Shown here: positions 1 through 5,985 of the stretch, one piece after another
How positions within the stretch are numbered: position 1 is the first letter of the stretch
Layout of the letters: the number at the start of each line of letters is the position of its first letter
From: CAZVWH01 sp964631175
Lineage (GTDB): Bacteria > Planctomycetota > Phycisphaerae > Sedimentisphaerales > Anaerobacaceae
Direction of reading: 5' to 3'
Length of the DNA stretch: 8,824 nt
Assembly: GCA_964631175.1 (NCBI GenBank)
Contig: CAZVWH010000111.1
Location: forward strand, 1 to 8,824
Position numbers and translations under genes: made by a program
Notes under the pieces: generated by a model
Told to the model about the DNA's origin: nothing
The model's database searches: none
Seen by the model: only the letters and a program-made list of their open reading frames with translations

Positions 1-36
1 AAAGTAAAAACGGAGCCGCGACCGTTAGGCAGCGGT

Positions 37-1929
37 ATGACGATGAACGAAGGACAGGCAGTGCAGCCACATTTAATAGCTAAGCCATTAATTTGTTGCG
101 TCCTTTTTTACATAATCTTTGGTTCGCTGCCTGTAATAGCACAACCCTCGGGTGGGCCTTATGGTCCGATTCGGCAAAGATACGATTTGCCGAAGGTGGC
201 GGGTAAGATTTACTATGTGGCACAGGATGGAAAGTCCGACGAGACGGGGGAAACGCTTGAGAAGCCGACGACGCTGGAAGCGGCAATAGAGCGGGTAGTG
301 AGCGGCGATGCAATCGTGATGCGCGGCGGGATTTATCGCACGGGTGAGCTAATATTGAACCAGGGAATCACAATACAGCCATACGCGGATGAACAGCCGA
401 TTTTGAAGGGAACCTTTGTCGCAACGGAGTGGGAGAGCTTAAGAAACGGACTATGGAGGACATCGTGGAGCCGTTTATTCCCCGCAAAGCCCCTGGACTG
501 GTGGCGGCGCAGCTTTTTTGGGAGAGAAACTCCGCTGCACCGTTTTAACAATGATATGGTGTTCGTGGACGGCAAATTCCTGCAATCGGTCGGCTGGGAA
601 GGCGAAGTCGATGAGAATTCGTATTTCATCAATTATGATACAGGAGAAGTTATCATCAGCATTGACCCGACAGACAGATTGGTGGAAATCACCGCTTTTA
701 ACGGCGGTTTCACGCGGACAACCAAGGAATGTCACGGCAAAAGCTCGGACGGCAAAGGGCCTGTAATTCGGGGAATTACTTTCACCCAGTATGCCCACCG
801 TGCGATAGAAGTGGAAGGGACGGAGCCAGAGGGCCTGTCCGATGAAAGTAAGCACGGTAAGGAAGTGGTGGGGACGACTCTGGAGAATTGTGAGATTTCT
901 TTCTGTTCGCGGGTCGCCGCTTATTTGCGGGGGGACAAATTAACACTGCGACACTGTCTAGTGAGCGACACGAGCACGGAAGGCATTTACATTATCGCCT
1001 CGTCCGATGTTCTTCTGGAAAAAAACATCTTTAGACGCAACAATATCGAGAAAATCACGGGATATTATCCAGCGGCGGTGAAGATATTTAATCAAAGCTA
1101 CCGTGTCACGTGCAGGGATAATCTGGTTATCGACCATCCGAATTCAAATGGTATCTGGTATGACGTCGGCAATGTGGACGGCCGTTTTATCAATAACTGG
1201 GTCGAGGGAGTCGGCAATATTGATAGTGATTTCTCCAAGGATCGACCATGGCCGAGCGATAATGGATTTTTCTTTGAAATCTCAAAAGGAGCCATTTGCG
1301 CCGGAAATGTGTTTGTTAATTGCGACCATGGCATTTGGGTACTTAACAGTTCAGATGTTCATATTTACCAAAACACATTTGTAAACAGTACAGCATGCAT
1401 TGGACGCACTGCAAGAAGCGCGGTCGGCGACCTTTTCGGCTGGCATCCCAGCACCGGCCCGGATGTTAACGAGCGGGACGGACACGTGTTTGTCAATAAT
1501 CTACTTACAGGGGATGAGAATTTTCACAGACCCCTTCTGTTTGTTTGGCAGCCGCCTTCCCTGTTTAACCGAGTCGATAATCCGCAATTGAAACAACTCG
1601 ATTACAATATGTACGTGCGCGGCTCAGACACTGCATCTAATCCCTTAATATGGTGGAGTCCTGCAAACGAGGAACGTCAGCTACCATTTGAGTCGCTGGC
1701 GGGTTTGCAGAAACTGCATCCGGAATTTTCGGCCAACAGTCGGTATTTTTCCAATTATGATGGCCCCTTATTCAAGAGTCCTAAACTGGGCAATTACGAA
1801 TTATTGAAGGCATTTCCGGGCTCTGCTGCGGCATCCCCTCTTCCGACTGAAATCCGATCCGCCCTAGGCGGACTCCGCCGCCCGAAACAGGATTCTCGCT
1901 TTCCCGGCGCCTTGCCTCTATCACCCTAA
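37..1929 (+). CDS. Secreted right-handed beta-helix repeat protein
   Basis: Probably an exported carbohydrate-active or carbohydrate-binding protein of the pectate-lyase-like beta-helix superfamily; the substrate cannot be told. Numbering from the ATG at 37, residues 14-35 form a hydrophobic signal segment ending VIA before QPS, a good signal peptidase I site. Residues 56-125 (KIYYVAQDG, then a 'GDAIVMRGGIYR' turn and a buried-strand pattern) match the N-terminal cap seen in DUF1565-type beta-helix proteins. From about residue 243 to 470 short strands with N/G turns recur (for example GITFTQYAHRAIEV, NCEISFCSRVAAYLR, LEKNIFRRNNIEK). The start is uncertain. The frame has no stop back to base 1, ATG 37 has only a weak AGG upstream, and GTG 61 has AAGGA 6 nt before it and gives a more ordinary signal peptide (MQPHLIAKPL). 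The gene stands alone, facing the sugar operon across a short spacer. I see no catalytic motif I can name. Confidence 0.85.
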   Translation: MTMNEGQAVQPHLIAKPLICCVLFYIIFGSLPVIAQPSGGPYGPIRQRYDLPKVAGKIYYVAQDGKSDETGETLEKPTTLEAAIERVVSGDAIVMRGGIYRTGELILNQGITIQPYADEQPILKGTFVATEWESLRNGLWRTSWSRLFPAKPLDWWRRSFFGRETPLHRFNNDMVFVDGKFLQSVGWEGEVDENSYFINYDTGEVIISIDPTDRLVEITAFNGGFTRTTKECHGKSSDGKGPVIRGITFTQYAHRAIEVEGTEPEGLSDESKHGKEVVGTTLENCEISFCSRVAAYLRGDKLTLRHCLVSDTSTEGIYIIASSDVLLEKNIFRRNNIEKITGYYPAAVKIFNQSYRVTCRDNLVIDHPNSNGIWYDVGNVDGRFINNWVEGVGNIDSDFSKDRPWPSDNGFFFEISKGAICAGNVFVNCDHGIWVLNSSDVHIYQNTFVNSTACIGRTARSAVGDLFGWHPSTGPDVNERDGHVFVNNLLTGDENFHRPLLFVWQPPSLFNRVDNPQLKQLDYNMYVRGSDTASNPLIWWSPANEERQLPFESLAGLQKLHPEFSANSRYFSNYDGPLFKSPKLGNYELLKAFPGSAAASPLPTEIRSALGGLRRPKQDSRFPGALPLSP

Positions 1930-2001
1930 ACCTGCCTCTAAATCGGGCCGTCTGATAGATACGGGGATGATACACCGCGATACTTACAATGATTTGAATT
2001 A

Positions 2002-2030
2002 CTCAAAATACAAGCAGTTCTTGTATTGAG
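2002..2030. terminator. Hairpin between convergent genes
   Basis: aatacaag (2007-2014) and cttgtatt (2020-2027) pair perfectly around the loop cagtt. ctc (2002-2004) and gag (2028-2030) extend the stem past a 2-nt bulge. It lies between the beta-helix gene, which ends at 1929, and the permease gene, which ends at 2109 on the other strand, so it could end transcription from both sides. There is no clear T run on either strand, so intrinsic termination is only a possibility. No gene is seen in the rest of 1930-2108. Confidence 0.4.
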
Positions 2031-2108
2031 GCCGGCAATCCAAACAGCTTCATTGGAACAGAAAGCTTATATTATTAGTCCTGCAAGCACTGCATTTACA
2101 ATAGCACA

Positions 2109-3287
2109 TCATCCCTTAAAGAACAGTACAAAAGCCAGGGCGCAGGCAATCGTCAGGACGCACGGCACTAAAAAAATCGGCCTCCATCGGAACTTGCCTT
2201 CCTTCTTAAAAAGATCCATTATCACGCCGGTAATCTGCGTACCAATGAAATTGCCCAGGCCCAGCGTGACTACGGCTATTAACGCCTGAGCCGAGGCCCT
2301 GATATCCGTTGGAGCCGCTCTATCGACGTACATTTGGCCAACAAAGAAAAAGAACGTATATCCCAGGCCGTGGAACGATAGCGACGAGATAACCAGCCAT
2401 AACGGCCTGGTCATCGCAAAGATAATATAACGCAAAGGCCATGCTATCACTCCAATAACCAGCGCCCAACGGAAACCAATCCTCGGCAGCAGTAAGGGCA
2501 ACAATGCTACCATTGCGATGATCTCCGCAAACTGTGCCAGCGTCATAACTGCGGAGACGTTCCTGCTCTGTACGCCGATGTCTTCCAGAAAAGGAGCCGT
2601 CGGCACATAATAGAACTGCAATTCTGTTGTAACGATAAATGAAATAATAAGGAAAATCAGAAAATTTGCGTCCCCAAGCATCTTAAAAGCATCCACAAAT
2701 GCAAGCGGATTGCCAGGCTCATTCGGAGGTGGAGTGTGTGGTAGAAAGAAGCAGAACACACCCATCACCAACGACAGAATACCTGCAAGCGTTAAAGCAT
2801 CGCTGCCCTGGATTTTTGAGCTGCCTAACCGACGCCATAATGCCAGAAGCAATCCTGCGACTATCCATCCGATAGTACCCCAGACCCGAATCTTGCCCGC
2901 CTGAGCGTCCGGATTAGTCAAATGTGAAAACATCAATGAGTTTACCAATGCCAGCGTAGGGGCATACAACAGTGCGTAAAGCCCCATCAAGCCGAACAAA
3001 TTCCAGAACTTAGTCCTCCGAGCAGCCAATAGCAGCATAGCTCCGCCGGTCAGGTGAACCGCCGCCAAAAAACGCTCTGTTGCAACCCAGCGGTCCGCGA
3101 TTTGGCCCCCGATAAATGGCGATATGATGCAGCCTATCCATAGCGTTGCATAGATCCAGCCTGTCTGCTTGCCGCTCATTTTCAGTGGCCCTACCAGATG
3201 TGACGCCAGCACCGGAGCCCACGCACCCCAAATAGCAAACTCCAAAAACATCATTAGGCTCAAGCGAAGATACAATTGCCAACCCAT
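2109..3287 (-). CDS. MFS permease, nucleoside:H+ symporter (NupG/XapB-like) family
   Basis: Inner-membrane transporter of 392 residues with about 12 hydrophobic segments. The N-terminus (LEFAIWGAWAPVLASHL, then SGKQTGWIYA, then GGQIADRW at 60-67 followed by ERFLAAVHL) follows the pattern of E. coli NupG, where WGAW, a conserved glycine-rich helix and an ADKW/AER loop occur in the same order. This places it in the nucleoside:H+ symporter family (PF03825 type). Many planctomycete members sit beside sugar genes, so the cargo may be a sugar or glycoside rather than a nucleoside; the sequence does not settle this. It is slightly shorter than NupG (about 418) but has both halves. The start is supported by AAGGAG 7 nt upstream of ATG 3287. 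It follows the isomerase gene by 33 nt and is very likely cotranscribed with it. Confidence 0.88.
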   Translation of the reverse strand: MGWQLYLRLSLMMFLEFAIWGAWAPVLASHLVGPLKMSGKQTGWIYATLWIGCIISPFIGGQIADRWVATERFLAAVHLTGGAMLLLAARRTKFWNLFGLMGLYALLYAPTLALVNSLMFSHLTNPDAQAGKIRVWGTIGWIVAGLLLALWRRLGSSKIQGSDALTLAGILSLVMGVFCFFLPHTPPPNEPGNPLAFVDAFKMLGDANFLIFLIISFIVTTELQFYYVPTAPFLEDIGVQSRNVSAVMTLAQFAEIIAMVALLPLLLPRIGFRWALVIGVIAWPLRYIIFAMTRPLWLVISSLSFHGLGYTFFFFVGQMYVDRAAPTDIRASAQALIAVVTLGLGNFIGTQITGVIMDLFKKEGKFRWRPIFLVPCVLTIACALAFVLFFKG

Positions 3288-3320
3288 TTTGCTCTCCTTG
3301 TCCGAATTAGTGCTTATCCG

Positions 3321-4133
3321 TTAAAACGCCTGCAGCTTCTCTGCTGCCAGCCTGATATCCGCGAGCCGGTCGTCACCTGCTTCGTGCTCAATTGCTAAGA
3401 CCCCTTCAAAGCCGATTTCTTTGAGGGTGTTAAGAAATAGCTCGCAGCAGACCTCGCCGCTGGCCCAGGGGACTTCTGTGCCCCATGTGCCGGGCTGTTT
3501 CGACCGAATCGCATCCTTTATGTGAATGTGCTTTATCCACAGCGAAAGCACTCTTACTGCTTCGATAGGATTGCCTTTGTCATAAAGAATCATATTTGCC
3601 GGGTCGAAATTAACTCCTACTGCCGGGTGGTCCAATTTCTCTAAAAATTGCCGCAGCTCTTGCGCTGTCTCCTGACCGGTCTCCAACAGAAGCATAATGT
3701 TCTTCTCGCTTGCCGCATCAGCTAAACACTTTATCCGGTCATTGAATTTCCTGGCGTATGCAGGATTACTTTCGTCAATAAAGCCGGCGTGCATCGACAG
3801 ATATTTGACACCAAGCTTTTCAGTGACATCGGCTGCTCCCAGAAACAGCTTATGGTTCTGCTCCCAATATTCATCCGGCACAATTCCACCCGTGGCTTTT
3901 ATGCTTTCCAGCGTCGAATAATCTTCCTGCGGAAAATCTATCATCGTGCTGCTTATTGTCCAATTCTGCTCCTGTACCGCCGTCAGAAAATCCTTGCCCG
4001 CATCCTGAAGTGCCGGTCTTACTGCTAAGTGCACATGCTCGATCCCTAATCGCTTCATGAACTCTGCTACTCCGGTGATATCTCTCTGCAGTGACCAGCT
4101 ACAAACTCCTATGGGCCAATCTTTGCATTTCAT
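3321..4133 (-). CDS. Sugar phosphate isomerase/epimerase-family TIM-barrel protein
   Basis: Cytosolic protein of 270 residues with the xylose-isomerase-like TIM-barrel fold (AP_endonuc_2, PF01261). Visible metal-site candidates are H115 (SMHAG), E151 at the end of strand 5 (LLLETGQE), D177 (VNFDPAN), H202/H204 (KHIHIKD) and E249 (AIEHE), in the order and spacing usual for the family. The segment KDAIRSKQPGTWGTEVPWASG is the loop that usually covers the active site. It probably isomerises, epimerises or otherwise acts on a sugar or keto-sugar; the family is too diverse for a substrate. Length is normal. ATG 4133 is preceded by GGAGTG with about 7 nt spacing. It is the first gene of a pair with the MFS permease. 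The oxidoreductase lies upstream on the same strand beyond a repeat-filled spacer, so it may have its own promoter there. Confidence 0.88.
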   Translation of the reverse strand: MKCKDWPIGVCSWSLQRDITGVAEFMKRLGIEHVHLAVRPALQDAGKDFLTAVQEQNWTISSTMIDFPQEDYSTLESIKATGGIVPDEYWEQNHKLFLGAADVTEKLGVKYLSMHAGFIDESNPAYARKFNDRIKCLADAASEKNIMLLLETGQETAQELRQFLEKLDHPAVGVNFDPANMILYDKGNPIEAVRVLSLWIKHIHIKDAIRSKQPGTWGTEVPWASGEVCCELFLNTLKEIGFEGVLAIEHEAGDDRLADIRLAAEKLQAF

Positions 4134-4187
4134 CGTATCACTCCATGAAAGTGACTAAATTGCTCAAACTGACCAATTCGTGTTGCC

Positions 4188-4207
4188 ATACCCGCGAAGG
4201 CGGGTAT
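4188..4207. repeat. Perfect 8-bp GC hairpin, 'cccgcgaaggcggg' type dispersed repeat
   Basis: atacccgc (4188-4195) and gcgggtat (4200-4207) pair perfectly around the tetraloop gaag. The motif cccgcgaaggcggg, usually within an 'attcccgc...gcgggaat' context, is a widespread small interspersed repeat in bacterial spacers. Here the flanks read 'ata/tat', with pairing preserved by compensating changes. Confidence 0.65.
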
Positions 4208-4262
4208 CCATTTACCGTATCGCATCAGTAGATTCCCGCTTGCAGGTCTGTTGCCAAACCAA

Positions 4263-4350
4263 AGATTGCTTTGTCGCTTCGCTCCTCGCAATGACAAGGG
4301 GGTCGATTTCAATGTCATTGCGAGGCATGCAAAGCAGGCCGTGGCAATCT
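4263..4350. repeat. Composite palindromic dispersed repeat, two inverted copies
   Basis: Two copies of a 'gtcattgcgagg...caatct' unit face each other. cctcgcaatgac (4284-4295) and gtcattgcgagg (4314-4325) are a perfect 12-bp inverted repeat separated by 18 nt. The outer ends agattgc (4263-4269) and gcaatct (4344-4350) also pair. The left copy carries the core gcttcgctcctcgc, familiar from dispersed repeats of many bacterial genomes; the right copy has a diverged core (catgcaaagcaggccgtg). It is non-autonomous, with no transposase nearby, so a MITE- or REP-like origin is inferred. Confidence 0.7.
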
Positions 4351-4369
4351 CAATTGTTGCAAAAGTAGT

Positions 4370-4400
4370 TTGTCAACAAGCCCTTGCGCGGGAATGACAA
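4370..4400. repeat. Inverted repeat with a gcgcggga core
   Basis: ttgtca (4370-4375) and tgacaa (4395-4400) are inverted ends around acaagcccttgcgcgggaa. Read on the minus strand it starts cttgtcattcccgcgc, the usual start of the same dispersed repeat class as the hairpin at 4188-4207, so this may be its partner half in opposite orientation. Confidence 0.5.
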
Positions 4401-4464
4401 GCTATGATATTTCACCGTTAAATATTCACTTATGACAATCTTTATTTGAAAACGGTCAGTTTGA

Positions 4465-4508
4465 CTAAAGTGCCTAAAATTATTGATTTTAATTTTAGCT
4501 CACTTTAG
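4465..4508 (-). terminator. Long AT-rich hairpin downstream of the oxidoreductase gene
   Basis: ctaaagtg (4465-4472) pairs with cactttag (4501-4508) and ctaaaatta (4474-4482) with taattttag (4490-4498), giving a 17-bp stem with one small internal loop and a 7-nt terminal loop. It begins 14 nt after the stop of the oxidoreductase gene, a natural place for a terminator or a 3'-end stabilising structure. No long T run follows on the minus strand. The right arm is also part of a tandem series: cactttag recurs at 4510-4517 and tagctcactt occurs at 4496-4505 and 4515-4524, the last copy running over the stop codon. Confidence 0.5.
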
Positions 4509-4522
4509 ACACTTTAGCTCAC

Positions 4523-5596
4523 TTATCTAATTGAAACCTTTTGTCCCTTTCTTATCGATTCTTTTTCAGCCGCTACGATTTTGACAGAATTCAGCGACTG
4601 CTCTAACGTCGTTACCGGCTCGACCTTTTGCCCACTTATTGCCTTTACAAAATGTGCTATCTCTAAAAACCAGCCATCGCCTTTTTCCACCTCTGGTGTA
4701 AAGAATTGTCCCTCCGCGGGACAGACCTTAAATATCGGCTGCCTTGTCAAATCGTACACAATAGTTGCTTTGGCCAGCGCAATATTAAAGCTCATCTCAA
4801 ATCCAAAGCTCGGCATCATTGCCCAGCTACCTTCCGCGATTACTACTTTGTCATCATCATAATGGTACTGTGTGACTATATGCAGCAGCTCTCCGTTGAG
4901 GCCTGTTGCCCCAAAGCTGGAAACCGCAGACGGCATTTCGAACAAATACTGCACAAAATCCGTGTCGTGAATGTGCAAATCCAACACTACTCCTCCACTG
5001 CGTTTTTCATCTATGAGCCAATTGTCTGTGCTCCATGCCGGTGCTGCGCCCAGACGCTGGAAGGTTGCCGCAATTACTTTGCCGTATCTTCCGCCATCGA
5101 CCATTTCTTTGGCCTTTGCGTATTCGGGCCAAAATCGCACACAATGGCCGATTTGCAGCACTTTTCCGCTACGATTGGCTTGTGCTATCATCCGTTGGCA
5201 ATCTTGTACATTCAGTGCCATCGGTTTCTCGCATAAGACGTTAAGACCCGCTTGCAGAGCTTTTACAGAGAAATCGGCGTGTAAATAAGTCGGCAACGTA
5301 ATCGACACCGCATCGAGTTTGGCATCCTTCAGCATCTTCTCGAAATCGGTGTATAGCGTCAAGCGGTTAAAATCAATCGCCTTTTCATCTTCGCCGACAT
5401 TGCCAACTGCTCTTTTGGTATCTTGCTCTATGTTTGGATTTACATCACAGACGGCTACAACCCCCGCTGCTTCTTGCCAAGCAAGAGCGGGGGCAAGCCT
5501 GCCCCTGCGCAAATAGGGCGCATTTTCCAGGGCCTTGTAGCACTTGTAGTGCATCCGTCCCATAAATCCAAATCCTGCGATTCCTATTCTTATCAT
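4523..5596 (-). CDS. Gfo/Idh/MocA-family NAD(P)-dependent oxidoreductase
   Basis: Cytosolic sugar or cyclitol dehydrogenase-type protein of 357 residues from ATG 5596. The N-terminal Rossmann domain has IGIAGFGFMG with G8-x-G10-x-x-G13, and D51 (VAVCDVN) after strand 2 favours NAD(H) over NADP(H). C122-E-K-P125 is the family's EKP motif with catalytic Lys124. H151 with R154 (GHCVRFWPEY) and D206-xxx-H210 (LDLHIHD) complete the usual active-site set, so it should be active. GTG 5617 in frame would add seven residues (MEWMDAI); ATG 5596 is preferred because MIRIGIAGFG is the usual family start and GGA lies 7 nt upstream. Residues about 28-46 (PYLRRGRLAPALAWQEAAG) between helix 1 and strand 2 are extra relative to the ordinary family layout and coincide with a palindromic repeat in the DNA. 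Substrate unknown; the isomerase and permease downstream suggest sugar metabolism. Confidence 0.9.
   Translation of the reverse strand: MIRIGIAGFGFMGRMHYKCYKALENAPYLRRGRLAPALAWQEAAGVVAVCDVNPNIEQDTKRAVGNVGEDEKAIDFNRLTLYTDFEKMLKDAKLDAVSITLPTYLHADFSVKALQAGLNVLCEKPMALNVQDCQRMIAQANRSGKVLQIGHCVRFWPEYAKAKEMVDGGRYGKVIAATFQRLGAAPAWSTDNWLIDEKRSGGVVLDLHIHDTDFVQYLFEMPSAVSSFGATGLNGELLHIVTQYHYDDDKVVIAEGSWAMMPSFGFEMSFNIALAKATIVYDLTRQPIFKVCPAEGQFFTPEVEKGDGWFLEIAHFVKAISGQKVEPVTTLEQSLNSVKIVAAEKESIRKGQKVSIR
5461..5505. repeat. Palindromic GC-rich repeat inside the oxidoreductase gene
   Basis: cccccgct (5461-5468) and agcggggg (5486-5493) form a perfect 8-bp stem, extended by ctt/aag after a bulged g. An overlapping alternative hairpin joins ggggca (5490-5495) to tgcccc (5500-5505) around agcc; the two exclude each other. 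The DNA codes in frame for about 17-20 extra residues of the oxidoreductase. The outer stem and the gagcggggg right arm (5485-5493) recur in the spacer hairpin at 5769-5807. I infer a dispersed element inserted in frame. Confidence 0.6.
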
Positions 5597-5631
5597 AATC
5601 GCATCCATCCATTCCACGTGTTGTGAGCCAA

Positions 5632-5662
5632 CTCACTCCTTCGACAAGCTCAGGATGGTGAG
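5632..5662. repeat. Dispersed hairpin repeat of the 'tccttcgacaagctcagga' type
   Basis: ctcac+tcct (5632-5640) pairs with agga (5652-5655) and, past a 2-nt bulge, gtgag (5658-5662). The core tccttcgacaagctcagga is a sequence I recognise as a very common short interspersed repeat in unrelated bacterial genomes. A second inverted pair, tcgac (5641-5645) and gtcga (5667-5671), overlaps it. It lies in the 5' leader or promoter zone of the oxidoreductase gene. Confidence 0.6.
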
Positions 5663-5687
5663 AAAAGTCGAACCACTTAACGTTTTA

Positions 5688-5708
5688 TTCGCAGAATGGC
5701 CAGGCCCA
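5688..5708 (+). repeat. 21-nt dispersed repeat, spacer copy
   Basis: The unit starts ttcgcagaat and ends ggccaggccca. It is identical to 6390-6410 and 6863-6883, in the same orientation. This copy stays identical to the azoreductase copy for five more bases (taagc), giving a 26-nt match between 5688-5713 and 6390-6415. The bases outside differ. Confidence 0.9.
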
Positions 5709-5768
5709 TAAGCATTCTATCAGCGTCAACATTATCCTCAAACTGATTTCTCTAATTTGTGAAGGATA

Positions 5769-5807
5769 GCCCCCGCGTCTTCCTGTCACAAGACAGGAGC
5801 GGGGGGC
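5769..5807. repeat. GC-rich hairpin repeat in the spacer
   Basis: cccccgc (5770-5776) pairs with gcggggg (5799-5805), and an inner perfect stem cctgtc (5782-5787) and gacagg (5792-5797) closes on the tetraloop acaa. It lies inside the divergent spacer, so it ends neither flanking gene. The arms match those of the element inside the oxidoreductase gene at 5461-5493, which supports a dispersed repeat rather than a terminator. Confidence 0.6.
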
Positions 5808-5851
5808 CGATAACAAATCGCAGATTCCCAGGGAAATGTTGATGAAAAGAC

Positions 5852-5880
5852 GTGAGTCTTCGAAGCAAACGAATTATAAT
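5852..5880 (+). promoter_or_regulatory. Candidate sigma70-type promoter for the azoreductase gene
   Basis: TATAAT at 5875-5880 is a perfect -10 consensus in AT-rich DNA 105 nt before the start codon. At 17 nt spacing the -35 position reads gtgagt (5852-5857), a weak match to TTGACA. A palindrome cttcgaag (5858-5865) lies between the two boxes and could be an operator. Transcription from here would give a leader of about 100 nt containing the hairpin at 5912-5939. Confidence 0.3.
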
Positions 5881-5911
5881 TTCTGCCGTATAAGTTTATT
5901 TATGTTTGTAC

Positions 5912-5939
5912 GACAAAGCTTCTGTAATCAGAGGTTGTC
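5912..5939 (+). promoter_or_regulatory. Leader hairpin or operator-like inverted repeat upstream of azoreductase
   Basis: gacaa (5912-5916) pairs with ttgtc (5935-5939), and after a 2-nt bulge (ag) cttctg pairs with cagagg (one G-U pair) around the loop taat. The 11-bp stem ends 46 nt before the ATG and does not cover the ribosome binding site. It could be an mRNA leader structure or, as an imperfect palindrome, a repressor site. Genes of this family are often controlled by redox- or quinone-sensing repressors; that link is inference. Confidence 0.35.
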
Positions 5940-5985
5940 TGCGGGAAATTGTACTGCTTGAAGTCTTTGCAGGGAGGTTGACATT

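Larger units (their letters stand above)
4134..4522. other. Repeat-filled spacer, no gene
   Basis: This 389-nt gap between the oxidoreductase and isomerase genes contains no credible gene. Short open frames exist on both strands (about 62 codons around 4130-4368), but they read through the inverted repeats and give the peptide fragments that such repeats typically yield (SLRGAKRQSNL, WIPAFAGM). Its contents are a GC hairpin (4188-4207), a composite palindrome (4263-4350), an inverted repeat (4370-4400) and a long AT-rich hairpin with tandem octamers (4465-4525). An 11-bp inverted pair, tcaaactgacc at 4164-4174 and ggtcagtttga at 4454-4464, brackets most of it. Confidence 0.7.
5618..5985. other. 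Divergent spacer holding several repeats
   Basis: This 368-nt region separates the divergently transcribed oxidoreductase and azoreductase genes, so it should hold promoters for both. No gene is seen in it. The oxidoreductase side is occupied by a hairpin repeat (5632-5662), a 21-nt repeat copy (5688-5708) and a GC hairpin (5769-5807). The azoreductase side (about 5820-5985) is AT-rich and carries a candidate -10 box, a leader hairpin and a strong ribosome binding site (GGGAGG at 5971-5976). Confidence 0.7.

Noticed and set aside
94..102. Cysteines at residues 20-21 of the beta-helix protein as a lipobox
   Set aside because: LICC lies at the front of the hydrophobic stretch, not its end, and there is no L-[AS]-[GA]-C; a signal peptidase I site fits better.
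1858..1872. tccgcc/ggcgga inverted repeat in the beta-helix gene as another inserted element
   Set aside because: It is a short 6-bp stem with no second copy in the window and no clear insertion in the protein.
4130..4368. Two opposed open frames of about 62 codons as small genes
   Set aside because: They translate the dispersed inverted repeats, lack ribosome binding sites and overlap each other and the isomerase start.
4706..5236. 176-codon open frame on the plus strand as a Cys/His-rich protein
   Set aside because: It is antisense to the oxidoreductase, whose catalytic motifs are all intact on the other strand.
5769..5807. GC hairpin as an intrinsic terminator
   Set aside because: No gene ends towards it from either side and no T run follows it.
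5818..5838. Fourth copy of the 21-nt repeat (tcgcagattcccaggg)
   Set aside because: Only the first seven bases and scattered others match; this is within chance.
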